From Bisporella sp. PMI_857 (lineage: Eukaryota; Ascomycota; Leotiomycetes; Helotiales; Helotiaceae): 64,000 nucleotides of DNA. The notes beneath the pieces were generated by a model. The model made no database searches. It was not told the origin of the DNA and saw only the letters and a list, made by a program, of their open reading frames with translations. The DNA is taken from contig JAJSPD010000076.1 in assembly GCA_021307315.1 (NCBI GenBank), positions 124,001 to 188,000 of the forward strand, read 5' to 3'. Position 1 is the first letter of the stretch. Every line of letters begins with the position of its first letter. Below are positions 1 through 12,074 of the stretch, one piece after another. The translations under genes and the position numbers were made by a program.

Positions 1-973
1 AGAGTTATTCATATATAGAGAATGAGGTCTTTGCACCATTCCAAATTGCGGGGAAGCTAGGACCGCTTTATAAGCTTAAAAGGACAGTACGTCATATATA
101 TAGATGAATTGTATGTTGTGAAACGGCAAAAGCACATGCTTCTTGCCGAATTATTATTGCACCTTATATATCGTTCAACATATGTAATCTAATAAATTTG
201 ATTCGCCCCAATTATGGGACAACAAATCAGCAAATGGTGCTTGTTCTTAGCTAGGATATTAGTTAGCCAGCAAATACCAAATAGACCAGCGTTAAGAGGA
301 CTGTGTCCGAAAGTGACGGCCAGTTCTAGATTAATGCAGAGCAGGCCCATTATTTCTATGTCTTGGAGTTATATGGCTGACATTCCTTGCGCAGGTTAGA
401 ACAATCATTCAGGTACTCTGTAGAGCTCTTCTAAAGCACAGGTCTCTATAATTGCGGGCGCCTGCCTCATGAAAAACGTGCTCTACAACAGTGTAGGTGG
501 CCTAGCGCTCTTCAATCTCCTCTCTCTATCTATAATTGCGAGATCCAACTTTGCGATATTGGAAGCTCAATTTTGGAGAAATCTCCAGCGACTCTACGGG
601 AAAATCTTACTGACCTAACTATACTACATGCTCTAGTTCGTTACCCCTTATATTTAAATGAAGTTGCATTAAACTGGTAATCCTGACTATGATTGGCCAC
701 ATTTTTCATCGTCCTGAGCCTGCTTCTGACCCAAAACTCTGTGCGTCCCGCTCCTAGGAGCCTCTACTTCCGCCCACTATATGCCCAAGAGTAAGTCTTC
801 GTGGCCTCCTATGCTGATTTGTCAGCTTTGGCTATTTCAGTTAGCAAAGCCGCGTTAACTTTGTATTGGCTAGTGCGCAATGGGAGAAGCCCATTTATTA
901 GGAAATAAACATGTTTAGAAATTGAGTAGTTTGATCGTTAATCGTATACCGCTCCGTTTCTTTTGAGAGTAGA
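1..973. other. Gene-poor stretch left of the solo LTR
   Basis: No reading frame here has a recognisable product. The 61-codon frame at 214-399 has no family features. The only structure seen is a perfect 8-bp inverted repeat, TGTAGAGC at 419-426 and GCTCTACA at 480-487, enclosing 53 bp. No target duplication flanks it, so it is not called a transposon. Confidence 0.5.
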
Positions 974-1227
974 TGTAACAACTCAAGCTGAACAGGGATC
1001 TCGATCCGTAGATCCAGGTGGAAGGACTCAAAAGTGTGAACAACTATCAATTGCTATAACTAAGAGAACAAGCTACAGACAGAAGAAGGGAAGGAAAGCA
1101 GCGCTCTATATACAGGAAGCTGGCCGGAGGCCAGTATAAGCGAGCTTTAGGATGTCCGGTGCTGAGCTCCGTCCGAGCTCTGGGGTGTCCGGTGCTGAGC
1201 TCCGTCTAAGAAGTCAGGGCCGTGACA
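974..1227. mobile_element. Solo LTR of an LTR retrotransposon
   Basis: A 254-bp block begins TGTAACA and ends GTGACA, the TG...CA termini typical of retroviral-type LTRs. It is flanked on both sides by the same 5-bp sequence GTAGA (969-973 and 1228-1232), a perfect target-site duplication. A TATA-like stretch (TATATAC) lies near 1110. The right third holds two copies of a 21-bp unit (TGTCCGGTGCTGAGCTCCGTC) about 37 bp apart. No gag or pol reading frame adjoins it, so recombination between two LTRs is the likely origin. The superfamily cannot be told without a library search. Confidence 0.85.
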
Positions 1228-1232
1228 GTAGA

Positions 1233-4200
1233 GAGGATTTTCTTACTTGCAACTATAACTATCGGGTGACCATCTTTAAACCATGTGGTATTTTCCTATA
1301 GTAAGCGATATTATATTCTAATTTCGATCTCTTTATTAACAGGACAAGTACAGCTTAACAACTCAAGTTCCAATCTTGGATGGTCAAGTAGTATCACGTG
1401 ATATTCAGATCACCTGCCAGCCGCCATATAGAAAAGGAACGCCTTAGCACATCTACATGTATCCTTCAGTCAAAGTACAACTGGAGTCTCTCCAAGATTT
1501 ACGCAGTATATTCTCCTATTAGACTCTATGTAGATAACTACTCTTGTCGGTAAGTAATTAACTTAAAATTGCTTACTTTTCTTCTGAGGTCTGGTCGAGA
1601 TCCTAAACACGTGACATATATTACTAATGAATAATCTTGCCTCAAGAAAGGAACCTCACCTGCTCCTACAGCTTCTTGCAATCCCAAATCAACCTTTTGA
1701 GTATTATGCCGCCTCTAAGTCAAAACACCATAATGTTGATCAAATTCCAAAACATAATCACGTTTAAGCACACGAAGGTACCATTTACCACGTACAACTG
1801 CGTTTGCTTGGTAACACTGCAGGAGTGCAGGGATGTTGTTTTGTCCTTGGACTATCGAATGAGGCAGCTCGATGATCCTTCACAAGATAACAACGCAGCT
1901 TCCTCCATCAAGAAAATATGTTGTCAAATTGGGACCTACCAATATTGCATCTTGGTGTGATCATATCGAATAATTATGCGGTCATTGCTGATTACAGCCG
2001 CGCAAAGGACAATGATTAGCGAAAGCAGCGTCGTGTTCTTGTCAATCTACTGCACTGATTGATGCGAATCACGCTCGCAATTCGGCTGCAGAACTTGCTC
2101 AACTTTTACCAGCGATTTGGTGATGTGGAGTCTCATGCCAAGAGGGGGGTGTCCTTGATAAAGAAAGAGAAAAAAACAGAGCAACCACATTTTACATCGT
2201 TAATCATCGCGTCATCCACGATACCGATGCATGACAACTTTAGCTGCCGCCGAATTCCCTTCTTCGATAGGATGGTCGTTGATAGCCTCTGGCTACCATT
2301 GGCCTAGCGAACGCTTCAGCTTTGCAGAACGCACTTAACATGTAACACCAAAGGCATATTCTTAAAATGAGCACTTGCAGGGTATCAAGAACAAATAAAC
2401 CACTTGGGAATTTACCATGGAGAGGATTTGGGCTAGAAACCTCCTAATTATGGAGCTGAAGTACCCGGGGGCCTCCGATGACTATTAGCGGTCTCTTAAT
2501 ATTTCGAATCATAAGCTCACCCCTCACGAATAGGATTTATTGCTATATCTGGAATGACCCTTATCAAGTATTATGTTTACCATCTGTGATAAGAAGAGCG
2601 AAGTAGATGTGGTTGCACTCAGCAGGTCACTTCACTTCAAGAGAACACATGCTAGTTGCCATTATTTTGCGTAGCGCGACTCAATTTAGTGTGATAAATA
2701 GACGTTATATATAATGTGGCTCTGCGCCGGTTTCTATGACAGCGACTATATTTGTTTTTTTAGAGTAGAATTTGTGTTTAACTGAGAGCTCATTACGCCT
2801 CAAGCCTTAGTATCAGATATGGCTTGCATATTTTCTCCGATAATCTTCGACTTGGCTGCGTAAGTACCTCTACTTGTAAAAAGTCTTCTTGATCGCTCAT
2901 GGTTGCGGCACGCTAAATAAATAAGGTTACCCAACAGGATTGATCGCTGCACACACCAGGAGCCTTGGCAGGCATGGATGTGACCAATTTGGCAAACTAT
3001 AAACAAAATAGAGGGCACATTTGCCGCCCATGTACGACACTTAATATCCATGCTGCATGTAACCTTACTTCTAGCCAAGTCGCAGGCATCCCACTGTAAC
3101 CCAAGACTGTGTTAGTTCCTGGTTTGGTGTGCTTTCCGCCTCTGGCGTACAATTTTATGCCTGATATGATGCTTTACTGCATTGGAGACAAGTTATACAT
3201 GTGATAAATATATGTTCTGAGCCCAAATTTTTCGTCTATTGTTCCGATGCGTGAGGTTTTCAGATCAAATGTCTTTTGTTATTGCTACCATAGTTCTTAT
3301 CGCTACCTGCTTAGTTTTGATTTCCCCATTGATTCACGCAAGGGCAGCTACAACGTGGCCAGCCGTTCCGGACCGCCGAGCTGATTTAGGCGCAATATCA
3401 CCATGCGTTAAAGGTTCTGTAGACTTGGACCTTCCCAGATTGTCACTGACCATCAGCAAAACCTTGCGAAATTCGAAGATTTAGGGACTTATGTGGCTAC
3501 CTTATCGGCACTCAGGTTTTTACTATACATGGGCTGCATATCAAGTGAATAGTGCTCCAAGAAACCAAGTCTAGCGCGCCCAAATTTTTGGTGCACTTAC
3601 AGCACTCGTTATTCCTGTACTTGAATTCTCTTCTTTTTCATGCAATATACTACATGTTATGAAAGATCGCCTTATATTCTACTTCTGATTTATGAAGTTT
3701 CAGATTGAGTGAGAAGCAGGAAAACTCAAGCATATCCTTGTATTTGTAGGGATCTCCAACCAATTGCTTTTGCAGCCCAACTTTAACATTTCCCTATGGC
3801 CTTAAGGCCAGTTACTGCTCCATACCCCCTAAATATTAGTTAGGAAGCTCACCTACGTGGGGGGTGCGTGGGTGTAGTTTCTATTTAGACTTCAGCTTTT
3901 TTTATAGTACACGACTATTCACACTACAGACCACATTGTGGCAATAAAGCTATTCCTCTTCCCAAATTAGCTTACAGGCTACGTTCTCCCGCGTTCCCCC
4001 CATTTCCACACCATCATCATTCGAATAAAATAAAAATAATACAATGCTATCTGGCTCAAGTTTCAAATATATACAACCTATTATATCTAGGCACACTACG
4101 AACGTGCTACGTTCTTGGGATTTACGTTTCATTACCGGCCTCCAACTCTTGGTTTTACGTCCAGATCCTGAGGGAACCTCACGTTTATCTCCAAGTTTCG

Positions 4201-4525
4201 AGATATTTCTCTGCACTAGTCCTTTTCAGGCTGCATATGCCAAAATGAGACTGCAATAGTCATGTCGGTCCTTGCTCCTGCTTCCCTAGCTCACTGAACA
4301 TGATAATGCAATGATACGTTGTTTTCGATGCAGAGTCTGTGAAAAGTTGTACAGTCTCTAATACAAAGAGCTCGTATCGCTTTTGATTTACGTGCTGAAG
4401 CACTCAAGGAAATAGTTTTGCTACCCATCTTACTCATCGCTGCCTTTATCCAGTATATCAAATCTAAGCTCACCTAAGCTTGCCTTATTGCTCTGCGAAG
4501 TTTTACTTATTATTTTCATATTTGA
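1233..4525. other. Gene-poor stretch between solo LTR and tmpA-like gene
   Basis: About 3.3 kb with only short frames that I cannot support as genes. The frame at 3239-3484 has a hydrophobic, signal-like start at its internal Met (SFVIATIVLIATCLVLISPL) but a featureless remainder and no family match that I know. A palindromic E-box ATCACGTGAT lies at 1393-1402. The region just left of 4526 must hold the promoter of the TmpA-like gene, but no distinctive element is seen. Confidence 0.45.
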
Positions 4526-6061
4526 ATGATGTCAGCCAACATCATATCCCTCAGAGCCCAACATTCAAAGCCTCAAACCGCCACTGGACCAACTTTACCT
4601 TCAGAAAATGAGGGTAATCAGGAATTATGGCTTAAGTCAGCTACGAGGGTTAAGGGGACTGACATCACGAAGCCAGGAATGGCGCTCATCAAGCCGGAAA
4701 GGGGCGGTTTTGCGGCTAGTAAGGGAGCTTCTTCCACCACAGATAGTGACAACGATTCCAAGTACGCTCCATATATTTCTGTGCCGCCAAAGAAGGGAAT
4801 ACATGGCCTAAGGTCATTACGTTACCGAGTCTTTGATGTATACCGTCGGATCTTTTCTATCGTCTTTTTCGGCAACGTCGCTGCAGCTTGTGCTTATGTT
4901 CGCTTTACCTCAAAAGGAAAGGAGATGGCAAATTTAGGTATAGCCGTGGCTGCAAATCTTACCATAGCAATTTTGATACGACAAGAGTATATTGTAAATG
5001 CACTATTTACAGTTTTTTGCGCAATGCCGATCTCAACACCTCTCTGGCTGAGAATGCAATGCGCACAGGTTTTCCACCTCGGTGGTCTTCATAGCGGATG
5101 TACGATTGCTGCAACTACCTGGCTGATTATTTTCTCGATTGCAGCTACCGTATGGCATTCTTCTTCTGTGGTGCAAGTAGTTAGCTATCTCATTCTCACA
5201 TTGATGTTAGCTATGGTTGTGTCCGCATACCCTGCATTTCGCCGACATCTCCACGACAAGTTCGAGATCACGCATCGATTTGCCGGATGGACCATTCTCG
5301 GATTATTTTGGATTCAGGCCATCTTCGCCAGCCTGGATGCCCAAGGTTCTTTAACCCTTGGAGATGCAATTCTGAGAAGCCCCGTGGTTTGGATGCTCGC
5401 AGTGTCAACGTTCTCTATCATTGTCCCTTGGCTGCATCTTCGCAAGGTTACTGTACGCCCAGAAACACTGTCATCCCACGCTATCCGACTCCATTTCGAC
5501 TATTGCACTCCCGTCATCGGAACCGCTGTCCGCCTCTCGACTCATCCGCTCATCGAATGGCATGCCTTCGCCACCATCGCAAAGCCAAAAGAAAAAGGTT
5601 TCTCGGTCATCATTTCCAATGCCGGGGACTGGACTTCCCATCAGATCCGCACCGCACCGACCAAGCTTTGGGTCCGCGGGATTCCGACATGCGGAGTCGC
5701 ACGCATCGTCCCCTTATTTCGAAGCATCGTTCTCGTTTCTACGGGGTCAGGAATTGGGCCCTGTTTACCCATTATTTACGCCAAACGCGCTCCGATGCGG
5801 ATTTTCTGGTCGACTAGGAATCCTGAGCAAACGTTCGGAAGCGCCATTATAGACTCCATTAAGGATACTGACCCGCATGCTATCATTCATGACACCAAGA
5901 CACAAGGGCGACCTGATATGGTTGCGATCACTTATAGACTGTACAAGGAGAGTGGTGCTGAAGCTGTTTTGATTATCTCAAACCAAAAGGTTACGCAGTT
6001 GGTTGTTTATGGGTTGGAGAGTCGAGGCATTCCTGCTTATGGGGCTATTTTTGACTCTTGA
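4526..6061 (+). CDS. tmpA: TmpA-like integral membrane flavoreductase
   Basis: An intronless 511-residue protein starting at tandem ATGs (MMSANI). After a polar N-terminus of about 105 residues come several hydrophobic segments (about 110-300). These are followed by a ferredoxin-reductase-like soluble part: HPLIEWHAFATI, a form of the FAD-binding HPF motif; SNAGDW; and GSGIGPCLP, an NAD(P)-binding glycine loop. The C-terminal block (DMVAITYRLYKESGAEAV, then ESRGIPAYGAIFDS) is highly characteristic of fungal proteins related to Aspergillus nidulans TmpA, a membrane flavoprotein linked to the signal for conidiation, and to the NPS12-like annotated group. Unlike ferric reductases it lacks an obvious bis-His haem domain. 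The electron donor and substrate of the family are not settled. The gene stands alone between long non-coding flanks. Confidence 0.85.
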   Translation: MMSANIISLRAQHSKPQTATGPTLPSENEGNQELWLKSATRVKGTDITKPGMALIKPERGGFAASKGASSTTDSDNDSKYAPYISVPPKKGIHGLRSLRYRVFDVYRRIFSIVFFGNVAAACAYVRFTSKGKEMANLGIAVAANLTIAILIRQEYIVNALFTVFCAMPISTPLWLRMQCAQVFHLGGLHSGCTIAATTWLIIFSIAATVWHSSSVVQVVSYLILTLMLAMVVSAYPAFRRHLHDKFEITHRFAGWTILGLFWIQAIFASLDAQGSLTLGDAILRSPVVWMLAVSTFSIIVPWLHLRKVTVRPETLSSHAIRLHFDYCTPVIGTAVRLSTHPLIEWHAFATIAKPKEKGFSVIISNAGDWTSHQIRTAPTKLWVRGIPTCGVARIVPLFRSIVLVSTGSGIGPCLPIIYAKRAPMRIFWSTRNPEQTFGSAIIDSIKDTDPHAIIHDTKTQGRPDMVAITYRLYKESGAEAVLIISNQKVTQLVVYGLESRGIPAYGAIFDS

Positions 6062-9000
6062 GCTGTAAATAAAATCGACATTGGGGATGAACTGGGTAAA
6101 AGTTCTAGACTAGCTGCATGTTTCTTTCGGCTTGAAAGAATTGATGTGGTAAATCCCTCATTTTCTGTGAAGGATTACATCACCCTCCGTACCTATTGAC
6201 CTAGCTCAACTTTGCATATCTCTTATTTTGTTACTTGAATATATTCTTTACAACTTTAAAATTTAGTAGAAATATTTTAAAAGCAAACTTGGAGCCTTTT
6301 TTTTGTTAGTTTCTTAGTACTAAAAGTATTTTTAAAAAGTTTTGCAAGTTGCAGATATAATTGAATTTATGTTAAATTGTGAACACTTGACTGTAACAAG
6401 CCGTAATGGGTCAGTACGCTTTATTTGTCAGCTCCGAGATAAAGGAAGCCAACCTGGTACCCATATATGCAAATATGCAATATGCCAACACCACATCGTT
6501 ATCTTGGTCCTATAAGCGGTTATTAAATTAAAATGAAGGACTTAGCACCGTGCAAGAGAGGGTTGATTGTTGGTATGGCTATTGCAGGCCTGAAAACTCT
6601 GGAAATTGCAGCTAGCCTTGAGATACCCGAATACACTGTATGAAGCATCCTCCTCTACGATTAGCGTACCGGCCGGCCACGAGAATAAAATAAGTACTAG
6701 GTGCTCCACCTTCCTCTCTTATGCCATGCCATCGCACCACTTTTTGAGTTACTTGCTGGAACAAGGCCTGTTATGTACGGCATCTATATCTAAGATTTCT
6801 CTCAGCATTTGAGAAGCCATAGCAAATTATCTCCCAGAGCTTTCCAGGACGTAGCATTCTTCAAGCAGAATGATACTTAGAATATTTCTCGAGCCGCCCG
6901 AATCCTTGGCTTTCCTTGCGATCACGTCTTCATCTTCGGTTTTGGTTGGTTTCAATCGGTGTTCCCCAATGGTATTGTCGTGTCTTAGCATACAGCGCCC
7001 CTCACTTTCTGCCCCTTCCCGTGAACATCCGTGACCAAACCCTGGATCATGCTTTAGGCGGTTGCACATTGCACTTTGAAATTGAGTAGTGAACATCCAA
7101 GCTTGGTTTGTAGCAGGAGATGAGCTTTGTAATCAGGAGAATGAATGGCCATTTCTCAGGGCTGTTACCTCCGCAGCAAACAAGACTTGCCCCCACGTGC
7201 ATGCATTTATCACTGGAGGCCGGAATCCATGGTGACTCCGTTATACAAACTTTAGTCTTAGCTTTAGGAGTGCGACATCCTTTGATCTACCTAAGCGCGT
7301 CATTCTAAATCCTGTTGGAGGAATCTAGAATAGCAGAGCAAATCTATCTAGGTGCCTAATGTTGCGAAACTTAGCTTTGATGGTTTAATTTACTTGCGTG
7401 GTGCACGAGGCGAGAGATAAATTATTAATTATCAACGGTATTGGTGATAAAAGCCTACTTCTCAACCACATTTTATTTTAATTCATCTTTTCCGTCTATA
7501 TCCTCCCCTTTATACACCTCTCCACTGCACCTGTTTCTAAAAACAGACGCTTCAAAGCTACCGTTTATCACACGGCGAGGCTCCAGCTAACGATAGTCAA
7601 CAATAGATGGGTTCACCACGGAATTTCATGTGTTGGCAAGGCAGAGCCGTTATGTGGGGATAAAAGGAGCGAAAAGGAGAATCAGCATCATTGATTGCAA
7701 CCATCTCTTATGAGACACTATCAAATTTCATCACATATAATCTTAGCAACTGCGCTAGGTTGGCTTAGTTACACCGTGTGTCCAGCGTGTAAACGGACTA
7801 TCTTGCTCCCCGCCAGATCGGCCATCAACTCCTATACAGGAACCGATAGTAGCCTATCTAGCTCGCACACTATGAAGGTGTTTGATAAATCTTTCCACCC
7901 ACAGTACGGGTCGGGAACTTTCCATTTCTCCAAAGTGGGCTGCACCTATATTCTACTCTGCCATTCATCTGCTTCATTTGGCGACAAGTGGTGAAACAGG
8001 CTGTTCCTAGAACCGATACAGATCGAAGACTCATCGCCATCGCTGATCGTTAGCATTTAATTACCACTACAGGTTTTTCTGTCATCCTTTCTCTCTTACC
8101 TGCTCCACGATGAACAGGCCGCCTGTGTCCTTTAGATAGCTGTAATGAATGACCTGGAAGAGGCGAGAGCGACCAGCATAGTCTAGAGTACGCTGCGGCT
8201 GACCCACTGGCTACTCACTTACTCAGAGTGGGTGCCAACTCAGTGGGTTGGGTCTTTCTTAAATATAACTCCAGTAGGTTAAGTCTAATAGTTTATGGCC
8301 TAATCTACTGAGTCTTTGAGACTCAGCTAAGTTACTAAAACTAAAACAAGCTTTAAAATATAAAGAATATAGCTTTTTAAGCTTGTTTTAGCACACTTAA
8401 ATTACTTATTATAGCTAGTATAGGCCGTTAGCAGGCAAGCGAATAATAGTCGTTTTTGGTGTGTGTTTTGGCGCAATAGTGATGTCGAATGTCAGAATGA
8501 ATTGGAACCTGTCCTAGTAGCACTAATGACAAGAAGTCAGGTCTCTAGATAGAGACAATGGCGATTTTAGGGAAACGGATAAGGGAATGGTAATAGTTAT
8601 ACCGTTACCTACTGATAATCAGGTTACCAGACGTTTAAGAACTTATGGTCAAAGCTGTGTGTATCATGATCAGGCGTTCAAAACTGCGAGGTAAACTAAT
8701 GAAGATCCCCAGTTTTGCTGATGAAGGACGATGGTTCAGCTAACCTTGCTTAAACCACCAGAACCCAGTCTTGCCAATTCTCTATATCCAAGAGTCGAAA
8801 CTAACTATTCTCCTTATTCGAAGATATGACGCTAGGAATAAACCTAGAAACCAGAGGCTGAAAGCCTGGGGCATACTGAGATACTTGGCGTTTTTCCTTA
8901 GCCGCAAGTATTAGTCAGGAAGGTATTTACACTGAAGCTAGGTAATAAGCCATCCTCTACGCTCTATCCCTCCTACTCCCCGTGGCTCTCGCACCGTAAC

Positions 9001-10343
9001 CATTCTCCTTATTTAAGCTACTAAAACGTGTTCAGATATTAGCACAAGAAAGACATCAGACACAGAAACGACCTTTCAAGTGCAAGATAGCCCCGCCATC
9101 TCTAAAAGCAATGATGATTGAGATGACGGGAAAAGTACAAGACGAACAACAAAGGGCGTAGGTCAAACTGAGAACTGTTTTGGCGAGATTAAGTCATGGT
9201 AGGCTGATGCCTTGGATTGATAAACGGATCGATGCATTCTAATAGCTTGAATGCTTCAGAAGATCAGCGCGGCTTGTTTTTGCAAACACCACTTCTACTA
9301 GTGTACGGCTCGTGAAAGCACCACAGACAAGAATGGAGTTTCACCTGAAAGTCCCCAGCTGATGCTCCTCAAAAAGTTATGAGATGCAGAGAGGTGCAGG
9401 GAGACAAGGATTGAGAAGGAGACATAATAGGCTGAAGTGGAAGACAATGCGATTACAGAAGCAGCAGGATTTCGGACCCAGACGAGCCTCATTCTCGTTA
9501 GAAAGATGAAGGCAATATTTTACTTTGCGCATAGTACCTTCTAGTCTCTGGCTCTCAACCTTAAACTGGATGAATGAACATGATTCGAATCCAAAGGCTT
9601 TATTGGAGTTCACCTTGTCGATAAAATCTATACATACACTAAGAAATAAGCCTGCTCAAGCCTCCTTCACCGTGGAATTTTCAACTTCAAGCGTTCACTG
9701 CGACGATATATCCATCATGATCTACCTGATCTACAGACTTACGGAGGAGACACCGCTACAAGAATATGACAATCTCACATGAATAAGAGAAAACCAGACG
9801 CTTGAGGAGGTGCCCGGTCTCAGTCAATTTTATCAATTACACTTTTGCACTTTTTAAACAGACAGTCAATTTTGATCAGGCGAGCACCTCTATAGAACCA
9901 AAAAATACAATACTCTATTAACCAAGAAACCAAATAAGGAGAAAGCTATCTGCGCGTACGAGGAATGAGTATTTATACACGTCGGCAGGTTGTTCCGTAA
10001 CTAGCGACCAAAGCCATGGCTGGGTAGTCATAGCTACGTGCGCGACAAATAGCTTAGTTTTACTTATACTTACCCTATTTGCCAGGTGGTTAGCTCAATT
10101 GTCATCACGCTTACAACCTCACATTTTTCTTTTCGTACAACTAAATCATGTAAAATTAGCTTTGCTAACTAAGCGTCATGGGAGGTCTTTTGTTTGGTTG
10201 TGTTCTAGAATCATTGGTATAATTATGAAATATTTGAAAGAATTTGAAACCGGATATGATGGTCGAATTCGTTTCGTAGAGGTCTATATCTAACAAGTAC
10301 TTTTCCTATTTTCCTATTTTCCTCATATTTGAAGTTCACGCGC
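6062..10343. other. Long gene-poor stretch, partly AT-rich
   Basis: More than 4 kb with no supportable gene; the short frames at 6606, 6827, 7120, 7695, 9298, 9377 and 9525 look random. Around 8200-8400 the sequence is AT-rich and full of CTA/TAG words with a hairpin, which may be an old mutated repeat. A tRNA A-box-like stretch at about 10086 lacks a matching B-box. Confidence 0.45.
8343..8389. repeat. AT-rich hairpin
   Basis: AAAACAAGCTT at 8343-8353 is mirrored by AAGCTTGTTTT at 8379-8389, and the match nearly extends into the flanking A/T runs. The hairpin sits in a TA-rich tract (about 8230-8420) that may be a decayed transposable element. No target duplication was found. Confidence 0.45.
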
Positions 10344-11447
10344 CTAATTGAAAACAACAGTCTTGTGACCGTTGAGAAGAACCCTCTTCTCCGTCACCCA
10401 CTTCACAGCCGTGGCCAAAACGTTGCTTTCCACATTACTGCCTTCGATCGTAAGCTCTTTTGGGCTGAGTGCATGGTCTACGCGAACGACATTCTGCTCA
10501 ATAATCGGTCCTTCGTCCAGATCACTGGTAACAAAATGTGCAGTGGCTCCAATAATCTTGACGCCACGATCATACGCCTGATGGTAAGGCTTTGCACCTT
10601 TGAAAGATGGCAAGAAGCTGTGGTGGATATTGATGATCTTGCCTGACATGGCGCTGCATAGGCCTGGCGACAAGACTTGCATGTACCGCGCCAACACGAT
10701 TAGGTCAATATTATTTGCCTTGACCAGATCTAGAATCTGTTTCTCCTGCTCCAATTTCGTTTCAGCTGTGACAGGAAGATGATGAAATGGGATGTTGTAT
10801 GATTTTGCTAGAGGTTCGAAATCTCGGTGGTTGGAAACAATAAGCGGTACCTCTATGCCGAGCTGCTTGATTGACTGTCGGAACAGGAGATCGTTCAAAC
10901 AATGACCAATTTTAGAGACCATAATCATGACCTTGGGTTTTTCAGCAAGCGACGAAAGCTCGAATGTCATTGCTAAAGATTCCGCTGTCGTCTCAAATGC
11001 CTTCCGCAATTGTTCAACATTGATCTCGTTGACAGGAGACGTAGCATTGGCTGACGCAAAATGCACTCTCATAAAGAATTTCTTGGATGTTGGGTCTCCA
11101 AATTGCTGAGAGTCTTTGATATTCAGGTCGTGCTCGGCCAGAAAGCCTGTGACGGCATGGACAATCCCAGGACGATCTGGGCATGATAGTGTCAAAATAT
11201 ACTCAGGGGCAGGTGAAACAGCGGCCTTGGGTGGTATCGAAGCCATTCTGGACGGGGGTACGCGGGTGTATGGAGCGTTGTGCAAGCTGCTTGTGGTGAG
11301 AAGTCGCCGAAGAGGTTTCGATATTTGAGACCTGGAAGAAAAGCAAGTTGTCCGTAAGGTAAACTTTAGCTCTGCCGCTCCCGAGAAAGCTAAATTTCCT
11401 TTTCTTAGTGGTATCCGGCCAAAGCCCAGTTTACTCGCCGTCGACAT
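10344..11447 (-). CDS. purU: Formyltetrahydrofolate deformylase (PurU type)
   Basis: An intronless 367-residue protein that hydrolyses 10-formyl-tetrahydrofolate to formate and tetrahydrofolate. Residues about 82-160 form an N-terminal ACT domain (YILTLSCPDRPGIVHAVTGFL). A formyltransferase domain follows with the expected signature: INIHHSFLPSFKGAKPYHQAYDRG, then GATAHFVTSDLDEGPIIEQ, which supply the family's Asn-His-Asp catalytic set. The stop after GHKTVVFN is where the family ends. The first 67 residues are extra: they are rich in Arg, Ser and Thr, almost without acidic residues, and look like a mitochondrial presequence, while an internal Met68 would give a protein of standard bacterial length. 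Two start sites could therefore serve mitochondrion and cytosol; this is inference. A palindromic E-box lies 148 bp upstream of the start. Confidence 0.92.
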   Translation of the reverse strand: MSTASKLGFGRIPLRKGNLAFSGAAELKFTLRTTCFSSRSQISKPLRRLLTTSSLHNAPYTRVPPSRMASIPPKAAVSPAPEYILTLSCPDRPGIVHAVTGFLAEHDLNIKDSQQFGDPTSKKFFMRVHFASANATSPVNEINVEQLRKAFETTAESLAMTFELSSLAEKPKVMIMVSKIGHCLNDLLFRQSIKQLGIEVPLIVSNHRDFEPLAKSYNIPFHHLPVTAETKLEQEKQILDLVKANNIDLIVLARYMQVLSPGLCSAMSGKIINIHHSFLPSFKGAKPYHQAYDRGVKIIGATAHFVTSDLDEGPIIEQNVVRVDHALSPKELTIEGSNVESNVLATAVKWVTEKRVLLNGHKTVVFN

Positions 11448-12074
11448 CGATATATCGACGAGACGTGACGCGGAGTAGTTGACTCATTTTCCCAGATGGC
11501 AGAAGTGGATAAAAGTAATTGGCGTTGAAGAATTTGATCTCCACATTTTGTTCTAAAACCAAATCGCCGGTAACGGCTGGATGTTTTGAGTTGGATCACG
11601 TGATCGTGATTAAACTTGCTAAATTTATGAATCATTAAGGTTGAAATCTCCAACTGGAAAGTGACATCTACAACCTGTGAAATCCTCCAAAGTAATCAAA
11701 GCATCAAGCCGTTGAACAATCCATTTATTTCATCTTAATGCTAGCGCGAGTCATGTTTCTTGGCAACGCCATCTCAGGTGTGACCCATGTCAATTGCCAT
11801 AAGGTAATTAAGGAGCATTTGAAGTTTGTGCTTTGACGGACAACATCTATTTAGAGAAAAACAATGGTTTCGAGTCATCATAACTGAAGCTTGCACGTTT
11901 CTGGACATCGGTTCCACCTGACACGTGATATTTCATAAAAACGTCAGTCTTCATAGAAATTGCATGTTATGACAGAAGTGGGAGACTTTACAATAAAACG
12001 CTTCATAAAATGGGGGATGGTACTATCAGGTTCGATGGCTGAACATTTAGAATTTTCATTTAGACCTGTCAGAA
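11448..12074. promoter_or_regulatory. Divergent promoter, purU / FAD monooxygenase, with E-boxes
   Basis: The 627-bp gap separates two divergently transcribed genes. It contains the palindrome ATCACGTGAT (11595-11604) and a second CACGTGAT (11922-11929). CACGTG is the core bound by bHLH proteins such as Cbf1, which in yeasts acts on methionine and sulphur genes. That a one-carbon gene carries it is suggestive but not proof of control. Confidence 0.45.

Noticed and set aside
419..487. Tiny MITE suggested by an 8-bp perfect inverted repeat
   Set aside because: Only 69 bp, no flanking duplication, no second copy in the window.
1637..1960. 107-residue frame as a gene
   Set aside because: No start context, no domain, and composition like random AT-rich sequence.
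10083..10115. tRNA-like A-box (GGTTAGCTCAATTG)
   Set aside because: No B-box and no cloverleaf follow within the needed distance; the downstream sequence is unrelated.
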